Below, piece by piece: positions 33,504 to 42,351 of a DNA stretch of 64,000 nucleotides. Under the pieces are notes generated by a model. That model was not told the DNA's origin and searched no databases. It worked only from the letters and a program-made list of their open reading frames with translations. Position numbers and translations under genes: made by a program. Numbering within the stretch: the stretch's first letter is position 1; each line of letters opens with the position of its first letter. This DNA is from Albirhodobacter sp048262715. GTDB lineage: Bacteria; Pseudomonadota; Alphaproteobacteria; Rhodobacterales; Rhodobacteraceae. The DNA is taken from contig JBLXEV010000012.1 of NCBI GenBank assembly GCA_048262715.1, positions 62,001-126,000 of the forward strand. Reading direction: 5' to 3'.

Positions 33504-34990
33504 GCAATCCTCACAAAAAGGGCCAATCCGGCCGTCGAGCTGGTATGGGGCTGCTCGCCCAAGCACCGCCATGAGCCGGCCATGCTGGGCACCGTGGCAG
33601 CGGTGGCAAACAGAACCGTGTCATTGGCCCGACCGAAGCCCTGCGGTTTGAGCTGCGAGCCGGGATAAATCGTGCCGTAGACCAGCGCGGAACCACCATC
33701 AGCAGCGCTGCGCATCAAGATCGCATAGGTGCCGACGGCCCCTGCCGAGGCCTGCGCAATTCGGCTCATTACGCCCGCATCCAGCGCTTGCTTCGTGCGC
33801 AGTGGCGTCATGAGCTTATCGTTGCTGTTTCCTGCCGTCGCCTCGGCCTGCGATGCCAGACGCTGATCAAGCGCGCCGGTGTTGGATCCCGCAACTGGCC
33901 CGCCGTGCAGCAAGGTGAGCCAATCACCCCAGCAGGAGCCGTCATCCACCCGCATGCACATCAGATCCTTCGAGAGGCTCATGATTTGGGTCTTTTGCCC
34001 TGCCCCGTTGATCGCAATCCCCACCGCATCATAGCTGCTGCCAATATCGGGCGCGCCGATGGTCGTGTTCGAGGTGCGGAAAAACCCGTTGAGCGTGAGC
34101 GTATCGAGATTATCCGCCTGCGGGCAGTTCCCGTCGACGATGCCAAACTGCGCCATCGCCTGCGCAACGCCTTTCGGGGTCATCGCCTTGGAGGTCGAGG
34201 TGCCCGCCTCCGCCTCGGCCTGCGTGGCGGCCGGAACCGTGATCGTGCGATCCGCGCTCAGCGCACCGCCACCCGTCGCCAGCCCTCCGGCAGAGAGGCT
34301 GCGCGTTGTGCGCACCACCGTGCCGTCCACCGCGAGCGAGCGGTTTGCGCTGAGGTTGCCGCCACCGGTCAGCCCGTCGCCGGTGCCGATGGTCCGCGTG
34401 GCTGGCACGTAACTGGCAATGGTGGCCGCAATCGCCTGCGCCACCCGCAAGGGCGACATCGCTTTCGAGGTGATAGTCCCTGCCTCGGCTTCGGCCTGCG
34501 TGGCATCCGGCACCGTAATCGTGCGATCCGCGCTCAGATCGCCGCCGCCTGTGGCCAGCCCTGCGCCCGTGACGCTGCGCGCGGTTCGCACCACGCTGCC
34601 ATCTACGGCAAGGGTGCGATTGCCGCCCAAGGTGCCGCCGCCGCTCAAGCCGTCGCCCGCCGTGAGCGTGGTCGATTTAAGCGCCCGCGTCTCCGCATTG
34701 TCATTCACCGCCTTCACGGCCGAGGGCGTGGCGGCCGTCGTCGTGCTGGTGGAATTGGTCGCGGTGGAGAGTTTGACCAGCCCCGCCACCGTGGTGGAGG
34801 CGGCCACCACAGTCGTCACCAGCGTATCCACGGCCTCCTTAAGCCATGAGGTCCGCTGGGCGAGTTGCAGATGCGGGATGTTGTCCATCCCTGCCCCCGT
34901 GGCAGGGTTCGGGGTGCCGCCAATCACGGGGTCGGTTTGCTCGAGCTGATACACATCAGACCAAAGCGGGGTATCGTCTAGTTTGGCCAT
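33500..34990 (-). CDS. Tail fibre protein (P2 gpH position)
   Basis: A 496-residue fibre. It starts MAKLDDTPLWSDVYQLEQTDPVIGGTP, the attachment region, and then has two long internal repeats. Each contains GDGL(S/T)GGG-L-NR-LAVDG-VVRT, LATGGG-LSADRTITVP-ATQAEAEAGT and a TSKAM(S/T)P segment. A third AEATAGNSNDKLMTPLRTKQAL follows, then the receptor-binding end. The ATG at 34990 overlaps the gpI stop. The repeats make it prone to recombination and domain exchange. Confidence 0.9.
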   Translation of the reverse strand: MAKLDDTPLWSDVYQLEQTDPVIGGTPNPATGAGMDNIPHLQLAQRTSWLKEAVDTLVTTVVAASTTVAGLVKLSTATNSTSTTTAATPSAVKAVNDNAETRALKSTTLTAGDGLSGGGTLGGNRTLAVDGSVVRTARSVTGAGLATGGGDLSADRTITVPDATQAEAEAGTITSKAMSPLRVAQAIAATIASYVPATRTIGTGDGLTGGGNLSANRSLAVDGTVVRTTRSLSAGGLATGGGALSADRTITVPAATQAEAEAGTSTSKAMTPKGVAQAMAQFGIVDGNCPQADNLDTLTLNGFFRTSNTTIGAPDIGSSYDAVGIAINGAGQKTQIMSLSKDLMCMRVDDGSCWGDWLTLLHGGPVAGSNTGALDQRLASQAEATAGNSNDKLMTPLRTKQALDAGVMSRIAQASAGAVGTYAILMRSAADGGSALVYGTIYPGSQLKPQGFGRANDTVLFATAATVPSMAGSWRCLGEQPHTSSTAGLALFVRIA

Positions 34991-35550
34991 CAGGCTACTC
35001 CTCTGGTGAAGGTTCCGGTGCGCGGCACGCGGCCGTCGTAAAGGCTGAGCGCTTGGGTGTAATCGAGCGCCTTGAGGTGGCATCCGGCGGGGGCGACCGT
35101 CTCCAGCACCCCGCGCACCTGCGCCGCCTGTTGGATCGAGATCGGGGTATCCAGCACCAGACGGTATTCCGCCCAGTGATCGCTTTGCGCGCGGGTCCGC
35201 GAGCCATCGCGCGGGAGGGATCCGTCAAACAGCGCCGCGCCCGTGTGCTCAATCAGCTGCGCGGATTGATAGCCCAAGACTTCGAGCGCGCGCAGCACCG
35301 CCCAAGGCGTGCCCTTGCGGCGGTGGATCCGCACGGACGCCGCGACCACCTCGCGCTTGCGCGCCAGTGACCAATCCTTGTCCCATTCATCCACCGAGAG
35401 CGCCCATGCGAGATTGGGCAAGGTCGCGGCTGGGCAGCAGGCCGGATCCCAGAGCGTGGCGAGCGGCACGTCGATCTGGAGGAGCGCCAGCGCCAAGGCT
35501 TCCACCGCGCGTTCCAGATCCGTTGCATTGGCGGGCAGGATCGAGGTCAT
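34990..35550 (-). CDS. Phage tail protein I (baseplate, P2 gpI-like)
   Basis: A 186-residue baseplate protein: ATLWDPACCPAATLPNLAWALSVDEWD and RRKGTPWAVLRALEVLGY are the gpI family signature. The ATG at 35550 overlaps gpJ by ATGA; it also overlaps the tail fibre ATG at its 3' end. Confidence 0.92.
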   Translation of the reverse strand: MTSILPANATDLERAVEALALALLQIDVPLATLWDPACCPAATLPNLAWALSVDEWDKDWSLARKREVVAASVRIHRRKGTPWAVLRALEVLGYQSAQLIEHTGAALFDGSLPRDGSRTRAQSDHWAEYRLVLDTPISIQQAAQVRGVLETVAPAGCHLKALDYTQALSLYDGRVPRTGTFTRGVA

Positions 35551-36437
35551 GCGATCTCCAGTGCAATCGCGGCCGCCACGGGGGCTTGGAGCGCGGTACA
35601 AATCACATCGGCGGCGGGGCTGGTGAGAGAGACGGCAATCACGCCGGGCTGATGGAGGGCCGCCAAAATCCCTGACCTTGCCACCACCGCGCCAAGCGCC
35701 CGCGTGGCGGCAAAATAGCGCTCCAGTGCGGTGCGGGCGGCTTGCTCCACCGCGCTGGCATCGGGGCCAGTCGCGATCTGCAGGCTGGCAGTGACCTCCA
35801 CCGGCACCAGTTCCGCCGCGATCACCGAGGTCGAGAAACACAGCGGCCGCACATCGGGGGCGTTGAGCACATCGGAGACCAGATCAATCAGCCCCTCGGG
35901 CGGGGTCTCTGTCTCGCCCGCCCAAAGGATTGCCACCCGCACCTGCCCCGGCTCCGGCGAGGTAACCGAGACATCGGCCACCCGCGCGTCCGCCGAGCGG
36001 GCGTGGAACTCATAGGCCCCGCGACTGCCCGCCGACGTAAAACCCTCCAAGGCGAGCTGGGTGCGGGCGCGCAAAACGGCATCGCGCTCCATCACCGCTG
36101 GGGTGATCGGGACCGTGGTCTCGTCGGCAGGGGTCAGGGTCAGCCGCGCCACGCCCAAGAGTGCGGCGAGCTGATCCAGATCCCCGCCCTGCGCATGCGA
36201 GAGCATCACCGCCTTCGCGCCATCATTCACCCGCGCGCGCAGGATCATCTCGGCATAGGCCAGCAGCTCGACGAGTTTGGTCAGCGGTTCGCTTTCCAAC
36301 GCCAGCACCGGTTCGACCTCGGGCAGCGCCTCTGTAAGCCTGTCTTTAAGCCGCGTTAATAGCGCCTCGAACTCCAGTGTTTCCACCACGCCGGGCGCAG
36401 GCAATTGCGAGAGATCAATCGAGGCAAAGCGGCTCAT
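35547..36437 (-). CDS. Baseplate assembly protein J (P2 gpJ-like)
   Basis: A 296-residue baseplate wedge protein with FASIDLSQLPAPGVVETLEFEALL at the start, LLAYAEMILRARVNDGAKAVMLSHAQGGDLDQLAALLG (classical gpJ) and SRGAYEFHARSADARVADVSVTSPEPGQV. Overlaps W and I by ATGA. Confidence 0.95.
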   Translation of the reverse strand: MSRFASIDLSQLPAPGVVETLEFEALLTRLKDRLTEALPEVEPVLALESEPLTKLVELLAYAEMILRARVNDGAKAVMLSHAQGGDLDQLAALLGVARLTLTPADETTVPITPAVMERDAVLRARTQLALEGFTSAGSRGAYEFHARSADARVADVSVTSPEPGQVRVAILWAGETETPPEGLIDLVSDVLNAPDVRPLCFSTSVIAAELVPVEVTASLQIATGPDASAVEQAARTALERYFAATRALGAVVARSGILAALHQPGVIAVSLTSPAADVICTALQAPVAAAIALEIA

Positions 36438-36775
36438 GCGGCGGATCCTTCCAGCGTGGTGGTGAGGGTGGTGGGGCCGTCAATCGTCTCGACCGTCAGC
36501 TCGAGCGCGAGGCGGCCCGCCGAGGCACTGGTGACCTGCACGCGGAGCAAGCGCAGGCGCGGCTCCCATAGATCGAGCGCGTCAGCCGCCTCGGCATAGA
36601 GATCAATCAGCGTCTCGCCATTCATCGGCGCGTCGATCAGGCGCGGCAGGTTGGAGCCATAGCTGCGCCGCATCACCCGGCTGCCCTTGGCGGTGGACAA
36701 GATGTCTGTGACCGATTGCGCCAGATGCGCACCGTCCGCGAGCCGCGCGCCTGTGATCCGCGACATCCCAATCAT
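36434..36775 (-). CDS. Baseplate wedge protein W (GPW/gp25 family)
   Basis: A 113-residue gp25-type wedge: SVTDILSTAKGSRVMRRSYGSNLPRLIDAPMN is the family core. Coupled by ATGA to V upstream and J downstream. Confidence 0.94.
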   Translation of the reverse strand: MIGMSRITGARLADGAHLAQSVTDILSTAKGSRVMRRSYGSNLPRLIDAPMNGETLIDLYAEAADALDLWEPRLRLLRVQVTSASAGRLALELTVETIDGPTTLTTTLEGSAA

Positions 36776-37206
36776 GCGCTCGGCTTTCCGGTTTGCGATC
36801 CGCCCGTCACCACGCCGCCGTGGGTGTGGGTTTTGAGCGAGACCCCTGCGGCGATGACATCTCCTGTCACGATCAGATCGCCATTGATCACCATCCGCCC
36901 GCCCTGCAGCTCGATCATCGGGACGGCGGCGTCACCGGAGGGCGCATTGCCCGCGAACACCGATCCCGCGATCACGCCCTGCGCCAGATCGCCCGAGGGG
37001 CAGATGACCAGCACCTGCTCGCCCACCGACGGCATCCACCAAAAGCTCAGCCCCCCTGCCCGCAGCTGCGCAACAAGAAGCGGCGGTGTGGTCAGATCGC
37101 CGACGGTCACACTGGCGCGCCCGCTGCCCGCCTCGACGGCGCTGACCACGCCGAGCATGGCAATATTGGCGAGGCGGCGATCCGCCTCGGCTGCGGCATA
37201 GCTCAT
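36772..37206 (-). CDS. Baseplate assembly protein V (spike, P2 gpV-like)
   Basis: A 144-residue spike protein. The OB-like N-terminal part has VSVTVGDLTTPPLLVAQLRAGGLSFWWMPSVGEQVLVICPSGDL; the C-terminal beta-helix tip ends KTHTHGGVVTGGSQTGKPSA, with the HxH metal-site motif. Start at 37206 by ATGA overlap. It opens the P2-like tail module. Confidence 0.92.
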   Translation of the reverse strand: MSYAAAEADRRLANIAMLGVVSAVEAGSGRASVTVGDLTTPPLLVAQLRAGGLSFWWMPSVGEQVLVICPSGDLAQGVIAGSVFAGNAPSGDAAVPMIELQGGRMVINGDLIVTGDVIAAGVSLKTHTHGGVVTGGSQTGKPSA

Positions 37207-37757
37207 CGGGCTTCTCCGATCTGGGTGTAGCTGTCCTCGTGCTCCGCGCCGATCTGCGGCGATTGGCCGACATAGAGGGTGATCGGTTGTGGTTCCGTGA
37301 GCGGCGCGCCGGTCAGCGTGATCGGTTGCCGCCATGTGATCGCCCAGAGGCTCACCGCCTGATCGGAGGCGGCCGTGAGCAGCGGGATGCCGCGCAGATC
37401 GCGGGCGGGGCCGAGATCGCGCTCTCCCCAGACCCGCTCGGGGATCAGCCGCGCCAAGGTCTGGCAGATCGTCGCGGCCGCCTGATCGCGCGGCAGGGTG
37501 AGCGTGTCCTTGGTGATGACGTAAGCCGCCATCTCCAGAAGGAAGGACGGGCTGGGGCCAGCAAAGGCCTCGCCCTGCGCAAAGCCGAGATTGGAGATCA
37601 GCACGGCGGGGGCTACGATGCTCTTCTTCTTCAGCGCCTCCAGATCAAACCGCCCCGCCTGCCCTTTGCAGGTCTTCAGCTCCGGCAGGGTCACTTTGAT
37701 CCGCTCTGCAATCAGATCGGGCAGAGCAGCGAGAAGGTCGGCGCGAGGCTCACTCAT
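37203..37757 (-). CDS. Phage Gp37-like protein (DUF1834)
   Basis: A 184-residue head-tail region protein. It has a helical N-terminus (LPDLIAERIKVTLPEL), a VLISNLGFAQGE core and ends with QPITLYVGQSPQIGAEHED. It matches the Mu gp37/DUF1834 family, of unknown exact role at the head-tail joint. Overlaps V by ATGA and the morphogenesis gene by eight bases. Confidence 0.82.
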   Translation of the reverse strand: MSEPRADLLAALPDLIAERIKVTLPELKTCKGQAGRFDLEALKKKSIVAPAVLISNLGFAQGEAFAGPSPSFLLEMAAYVITKDTLTLPRDQAAATICQTLARLIPERVWGERDLGPARDLRGIPLLTAASDQAVSLWAITWRQPITLTGAPLTEPQPITLYVGQSPQIGAEHEDSYTQIGEAR

Positions 37758-38220
37758 GGATCAACACTCCCAGATGGTCGATGACGAGGTCCGAGATCTC
37801 CGCCGCGTCAGAGGCCGAGATCCCGAGATAGGGCCGCGCGGGAATCGGTGCATGGCCTTGGGCGGTATCCCCGCCGAACTGGTGGATGGCGCCGTAGATC
37901 AGCGGGGTGCCGACACGCACGCTATCGCCTTGGATGAAGTGCTGGATTGAGTGCAAGAGATGCGAGGGCGAGCCGACGAGGAGCGACCGCGGATTGGTGC
38001 GACCGGGGCGCGCCATACTCTCGCGGTAGCTCTCAGACCAAGCGGCCCAAGGCCTGCCATCGGGCGCGGTCTTGTCATCCGCAATCCGGCGCTTTGTTTG
38101 ATCTTCCACCAGCGCGCCAATGCCCTGCGCAATCCGGCCCATCTCGGCAGCCGACAGCCGTGCAAGCGCACCCGCCGCCTGCGCGATATCCAGCGAGGTC
38201 TCGACCGTAACGCCCGTCAT
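37750..38220 (-). CDS. Phage virion morphogenesis protein (Mu G / P2 gpS-type)
   Basis: A 156-residue protein: ALVEDQTKRRIADDKTAPDGRPWAAWS, LLVGSPSHLLHSIQHF, RVGTPLIYGAIHQFGG and IPARPYLGIS are the family landmarks. Involved in head or tail completion. The ATG at 38220 overlaps the DUF1320 stop. Confidence 0.9.
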   Translation of the reverse strand: MTGVTVETSLDIAQAAGALARLSAAEMGRIAQGIGALVEDQTKRRIADDKTAPDGRPWAAWSESYRESMARPGRTNPRSLLVGSPSHLLHSIQHFIQGDSVRVGTPLIYGAIHQFGGDTAQGHAPIPARPYLGISASDAAEISDLVIDHLGVLIHE

Positions 38221-38651
38221 CACAGCCCCCGCATTTGCGCGCGCGAGAAGATCCGCTCCGGCCCGCCCACCACAATCGGGCGCGGGCCGGAAGCGGCAGC
38301 GTCAGGATCGCCCGCATCGGGCTGCGGGGTAATGATCAGCGTAGCTTTGCCCTCCGACACCCGCTTGAGAAAGCCGAGCGCATCCTCATAGCGTTTACGG
38401 TGTTCTTCCGAGAGCACATCGGCCGAAAGCGCCAAGCGGTAGACCGCGATATCCACGCAGATGGTTTGCAAGAACGGCGGGGTCTCCACCAGCGGCAGCG
38501 CATAGCGCACCGCGATATAGGCGTCGATCTCTGCCGAGGCCGAGGCCAATGCCCGCTCGACGACGGGTGCATCCACCTCGCCCTCGCGCAGCGCCACGAA
38601 GAGCGCATTCTCCCCGTAGAGCGAAACGATATCGGCTTGAGCTGCATACAT
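38220..38651 (-). CDS. DUF1320 protein (Mu gp36-like)
   Basis: A 143-residue protein: MYAAQADIVSLYGENAL, SASAEIDAYIAVRYALPL and IAVYRLALSADVLSEEHRKRYEDALGFLKRVSEGK. This is the DUF1320/gp36 pattern, a head-completion protein found after the capsid gene. The ATG at 38651 gives the family N-terminus. Confidence 0.92.
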   Translation of the reverse strand: MYAAQADIVSLYGENALFVALREGEVDAPVVERALASASAEIDAYIAVRYALPLVETPPFLQTICVDIAVYRLALSADVLSEEHRKRYEDALGFLKRVSEGKATLIITPQPDAGDPDAAASGPRPIVVGGPERIFSRAQMRGL

Positions 38652-38776
38652 GGGAACCTCGGGTTTGGGGGGGCTGGGGGAACTCTCACGCACGCCGCCC
38701 CCTAAAACGCGCGCTGCCCGTCGCGGGTGACGCCGCGCGGAGGGATGGGCCGCCCCAAAACGGGACGGCGCGGATT

Positions 38777-39187
38777 TTAGGACGCGGGTTTGGCGTCGGG
38801 GGTATTGGCGGCTTTATCGTCCACCTGCTCAGGCGGCACGACCTCGGCCCAAGCCTGATCGCGCAGCGCTGCTGTCACGATGATCTCGGGCAGCGCGGCC
38901 TTGAGCGCCTCAACCTTCGGCTTGCCATCCTTCTGGAACGCCTCCGCGCCCAGATCCGCAATCGCCGCTTTGATCGCGGCAAGCGCTGCGCTCAGCGCCG
39001 CCGCCTCCGCCGCGTCCTCCTCCTCGCCAGCCTTTATCGGCGTGAGGATCAGATGCGGCTCGCGCATCAGGATCACCCAGTCGGTCTCGGAGAAATCCTC
39101 CTGCGAGACAGTGATGCCGCCCTGCGACCAGCGCCGCCCCAGCCGCCGGAAGCCGCGCGGATCACGGGCCGAGATTTTGATCTTCAT
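38777..39187 (-). CDS. Mu gp35-like (FluMu/HI1506-related) protein
   Basis: A 136-residue protein starting MKIKISARDPRGFRRLGRRWSQGG and TDWVILMREPHLILTPI, typical of the HI1506-related Mu family, followed by an Ala/Glu-rich helix. The start at 39187 fits GGAGGGGCT upstream. It lies between the capsid gene and gp36. Confidence 0.8.
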   Translation of the reverse strand: MKIKISARDPRGFRRLGRRWSQGGITVSQEDFSETDWVILMREPHLILTPIKAGEEEDAAEAAALSAALAAIKAAIADLGAEAFQKDGKPKVEALKAALPEIIVTAALRDQAWAEVVPPEQVDDKAANTPDAKPAS

Positions 39188-39200
39188 GATAGCCCCTCCC

Positions 39201-40112
39201 TTACGCGACCCAGTCGGTGTCAAGCACATCGACCGCGTTATAGTTCGGGTTCGAAGCCCCGCCCTCGCCCAGCATCACCTTCACCGCCTTATTGGCAGCG
39301 CCCCGCAGCTTGGGACCGACGACGAGCAAGGACGGTTTGATCCCGAGCGGGCGGCCGTTGATATCGAACCGCGTCCGCATCGCCTCGATGGCGGCGTCCA
39401 GCGTCTCGCCATTGAGCGGCTGGTTCGAGGCATAGGCCATCTGCCAGAACCCGAACCCCGCATTGGAGCGCGCATCGGCCCCGTAGAGGAACTCCTTGTT
39501 CATGAACACATGGTCGGAGATCTCGGGATTGGTCTTCGAGACAAACTGCGCCTTCTTGCGCTCTTGGAAGATCAGCGGCTTCAAGGGGCGGTTCACATCC
39601 AAGAGATACCACCACGGGTTCCCTTCCGCGCCGCCCCCATCGATATTGGAGACAGAGATCTCCGCACCGGCCTCATTGAAGCCCGGATGATCGGTGTCAA
39701 AGAAGTTCTGGCCATCGAAGCACAGCGTGGTGCGACCGGCTTTGAGCAGGCTGAACACCAGATCATCAGGCTGCTGCGCCGCCGAATGGCCCATCTCCTG
39801 GAACAGCGGCGCGTAAATCCCGAGGTTATCATCCTCGATATCATTGCGCGCCACGCCGACCGTGGCCTCGAAGTCTTTGTTAGTGATCGTATAGCCATGG
39901 GCTTCCATGTCTTTGATCTGACGCTCGCCGATCCATTCCCGCATTTTGGGGAATTTGCCGAGCCAGCCATAGGTCTCGGCGCTGGCGGTGGAGGTGATCA
40001 CCGTGGCGACACGGGTGTAATCAGCCGTGGGGCGCACCGCGTTGAACGCGGATTGGAAATGGCGCTGGAAGCCGATCTGGAGGGCCGCAATCGCGGCGGG
40101 GCTGGTCAACAT
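39201..40112 (-). CDS. Mu-like major head (capsid) protein, gpT type
   Basis: A 303-residue capsid subunit of the Mu gpT family: AIAALQIGFQRHFQSAFNAV, TYGWLGKFPKMREWIGERQIKDM, FEATVGVARNDIEDDNLGIYAP and TLCFDGQNFFDTDHP are all diagnostic. It follows the protease gene as in Mu. Confidence 0.95.
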   Translation of the reverse strand: MLTSPAAIAALQIGFQRHFQSAFNAVRPTADYTRVATVITSTASAETYGWLGKFPKMREWIGERQIKDMEAHGYTITNKDFEATVGVARNDIEDDNLGIYAPLFQEMGHSAAQQPDDLVFSLLKAGRTTLCFDGQNFFDTDHPGFNEAGAEISVSNIDGGGAEGNPWWYLLDVNRPLKPLIFQERKKAQFVSKTNPEISDHVFMNKEFLYGADARSNAGFGFWQMAYASNQPLNGETLDAAIEAMRTRFDINGRPLGIKPSLLVVGPKLRGAANKAVKVMLGEGGASNPNYNAVDVLDTDWVA

Positions 40113-40118
40113 GGGGGC

Positions 40119-41069
40119 TTACTCCGGTTTGGCCGAGAGGAACTCTTCGGCGCTCAGGCCGAGCGCGTGGCAGGCCGCCAGCTCCTCGGCAGACAAGGTG
40201 GTTTTGGAGGTGGGCGGTTGCCCGTCGAGTTTGGAGGGCGGCGCAATCACCGGCGCAGAGTTCATCGCGGTGTTAAACCGCTCTAGCCCGCCCTCGGCGC
40301 GACAGGCCGCGAGGTGATACTCGCGCGAGGAAGGGGCCACCTTGCCCGCCGTGATCGCCGCATCGACCGCAGCCGTAATGCCTTCCTCGGCGCGGGCCTT
40401 TTCCGCCGTCTGATATTGGGTGATCTGGTTCAGCGCGAGCTGATGATCCGCCACCGGCACGAACTTTTCCGGATCGGGCTGCTTGGCGGCATTGAGCGCC
40501 AGCGTCTCGCGCTCCTGCATCTGGTTGATGGCCACCACGGCATCGGCCTCGGTGGCAGTGGGCGCAAGCTTGAGCGCTTGCAATACGGCAGCAATGGTCA
40601 TGTCAGTCTCCTGATTATGGGCGGAATTGAGCGCCGCCATCTCGAGGTTTGGGGAATTGGTCAGGCCCGCAGAGGCCAGCCGCAGGATCTGGCCCGCCGC
40701 GTTATGGGCAAACACGGGGCTGAGGTAGCGATAGGCGCGCGAGGTGACCGCATTGGCCCCCTCCGCCGTCCACGCCACCCGCCCCCAGATCGCGCCATCG
40801 CGCAGCTCGAGCGCCTCGATCCAGCCGACCGCAGGCGCAGGCTCGCCCTTGGGCGCTTTGAGATGCGAGGAATGCTCAAGATCGATCTGAGGCAGTTTCG
40901 CCGGATCGAACCGCGAAACCACCGCCTGCGGATCTTGCAGCGTCCAGCGCCGACCATCGCGGCCCGAGATCATCGGACCGGCGGGCAGCAGCTGCACCCA
41001 AGCGGGCGCGTCTGCGCCTTCGAAGTTGAGCGCGAGGCCCATGGATGCGGAAAGAGTGCGTGTCACCAT
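40119..41069 (-). CDS. Phage protease (Mu gp32/I-like), likely with internal scaffold
   Basis: About 316 residues: LPAGPMISGRDGRRWTLQDP, IDLEHSSHLKAPKGEPAPAVGWIEAL and SRAYRYLSPVFAHNAAGQILRLASAGLTNSPNL are the Mu protease (prohead) family signature. The Ala/Glu-rich C-terminal part would serve as scaffold; in Mu it is also made separately as gpZ. The start is uncertain: ATG 41069 or ATG 41042, neither with a good ribosome site. Right behind the late palindrome at 41101-41120. Confidence 0.9.
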   Translation of the reverse strand: MVTRTLSASMGLALNFEGADAPAWVQLLPAGPMISGRDGRRWTLQDPQAVVSRFDPAKLPQIDLEHSSHLKAPKGEPAPAVGWIEALELRDGAIWGRVAWTAEGANAVTSRAYRYLSPVFAHNAAGQILRLASAGLTNSPNLEMAALNSAHNQETDMTIAAVLQALKLAPTATEADAVVAINQMQERETLALNAAKQPDPEKFVPVADHQLALNQITQYQTAEKARAEEGITAAVDAAITAGKVAPSSREYHLAACRAEGGLERFNTAMNSAPVIAPPSKLDGQPPTSKTTLSAEELAACHALGLSAEEFLSAKPE

Positions 41070-41100
41070 GCGGCCAATCTGGCGGCAAAGCGCAGGCGGA

Positions 41101-41120
41101 TCGCCTTTGACTGCATTCAA
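41101..41120 (-). promoter_or_regulatory. Late-promoter palindrome, protease copy
   Basis: TCGCCTTTGACTGCATTCAA differs from the amidase copy at two positions (AC to CT). It is centred about 41 bp before ATG 41069 and about 68 bp before ATG 41042; the second spacing equals that of the sheath operator, which favours the later start for the protease. Confidence 0.65.
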
Positions 41121-41652
41121 GGGGGAAGTACTGGGGGATCGGTGCGAGAGGCGAAAATCGCCGATCTCATTTTGCGGGCCGCTGAGGGGCCTCACCCGTC
41201 CGAGGGTAGAACGGAGCGCGCCGCCTCGGCAAGGGTATTAAATGGGTATTTAACGGCGCGCTCTGGGCCTATTGCGATGCGGTGCGCGGGATGGATGCGG
41301 GTGCGCGGGGAAAATTCCTTGCAAGATCATCGAAAACGCGCGACCTTCGCACTGCGCTAGTGCACCCCACACAACACCAGCACTGTCCTTGTGACCACGA
41401 AGGTTATCCCTCCTTCCGAGCGCGCACCCGAGTCAGTTCAGCCGGTTTATAACCGCGAGGCAGTGACGACCCTCCGGGTGCTCCCAATCCTTCTTCCCTC
41501 TCTGTATAGGCCTATTCATTCCGCACTATGAGCGGCTTTTGGCCGATGCCGCTCATCCCCTCGGAACCCGCAATGTAAGGACTGCGTTGGTTTGACACCT
41601 GCCTCATTGATATTCGGGGTGGCTCTCAGAAACCTTACGTAGGAGATGAACC
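41121..41652. other. Region upstream of the PRC-barrel cargo gene
   Basis: About 530 bp without a gene. It holds one copy of the 43-bp imperfect repeat (41383-41425), a second weaker echo of it just after (around 41440-41480), and the cargo promoter near 41590-41640. Confidence 0.5.
41383..41425 (+). repeat. Imperfect direct repeat bracketing the PRC-barrel gene, copy 1
   Basis: Contains GTCCTTGTGACC-CGAAGG and CCTTCCG-GCGCGC, shared with 42935-42976 at about four of five positions by eye. The pair encloses the PRC-barrel gene. Confidence 0.6.
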
Positions 41653-42351
41653 ATGTTTGCGAACTCAAAACAACTCATGCTTGTCGGACTTCTTGCGGCA
41701 GTTCCCAGTACAGTTTTTGCTCAAGCCGCCACCCCATCAGAGGACACACCCGCTCCAGCGGAATCGGGCACGATGCCGAGTGGGAGTGAAACCCAGCAAG
41801 TTGCTCCAGACGCCACCGCACCGGAATCGACCACTACTGGCGAGACAGCTCCTGCTACGCCCCCTGCCGGCGAAGGCATGCCTGAAGCAACTGCTCCGGA
41901 TGCAATCGCACCGGGAGCCATCGCACCTGAAGCCGAGGCCACGGAGGCAGAAGTTCCGACAAAGCCGGTTGAGGGCCAGATTGTCATGCAAAGCGAGAAC
42001 ACAATCCTCGCAAATGATCTGATCGGCCGGCGCGTTTATTCGGGGAATGATGAAACAGTTGGCGACATCAACGACCTGATCGTCAATCTCGATGGGTCTG
42101 TTGAAGGCGTTGTGATTGGCGTTGGCGGCTTCCTCGGTATGGGCGAGAAAAAGGTTGCCGTCGAAATGAGCGCTATCACCGTCTCCACTGAACCCGACAC
42201 TGGGAATGTCCGCCTCGTGCTCAGCTCCACCCGCGAAGACCTCGAAGCAGCGCTTGAGTTCAAGCCTGTCGATCAGCAAAAAAATGACGCGGCAGCGGAT
42301 CAGATGCAGCAGCCGATGGATAGTTCTGTAGCACCAGCTCCAGCGCAGTAA
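41653..42351 (+). CDS. Exported PRC-barrel domain protein, prophage cargo
   Basis: A 232-residue protein. Signal peptide about 1-23 (ends TVFAQ), then about 85 residues rich in Ala, Pro, Thr and Glu (repeated APxA/EA steps), then a PRC-barrel (IGRRVYSGNDETVGDINDLIVNLDGSVEGVVIGVGGFLGMGEKKVAVEM). PRC-barrel proteins of this type are common in alphaproteobacterial envelopes. GTAGGAG precedes the ATG. It is transcribed against the phage head genes, so it is probably expressed in the lysogen. Role unknown. Confidence 0.85.
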   Translation: MFANSKQLMLVGLLAAVPSTVFAQAATPSEDTPAPAESGTMPSGSETQQVAPDATAPESTTTGETAPATPPAGEGMPEATAPDAIAPGAIAPEAEATEAEVPTKPVEGQIVMQSENTILANDLIGRRVYSGNDETVGDINDLIVNLDGSVEGVVIGVGGFLGMGEKKVAVEMSAITVSTEPDTGNVRLVLSSTREDLEAALEFKPVDQQKNDAAADQMQQPMDSSVAPAPAQ

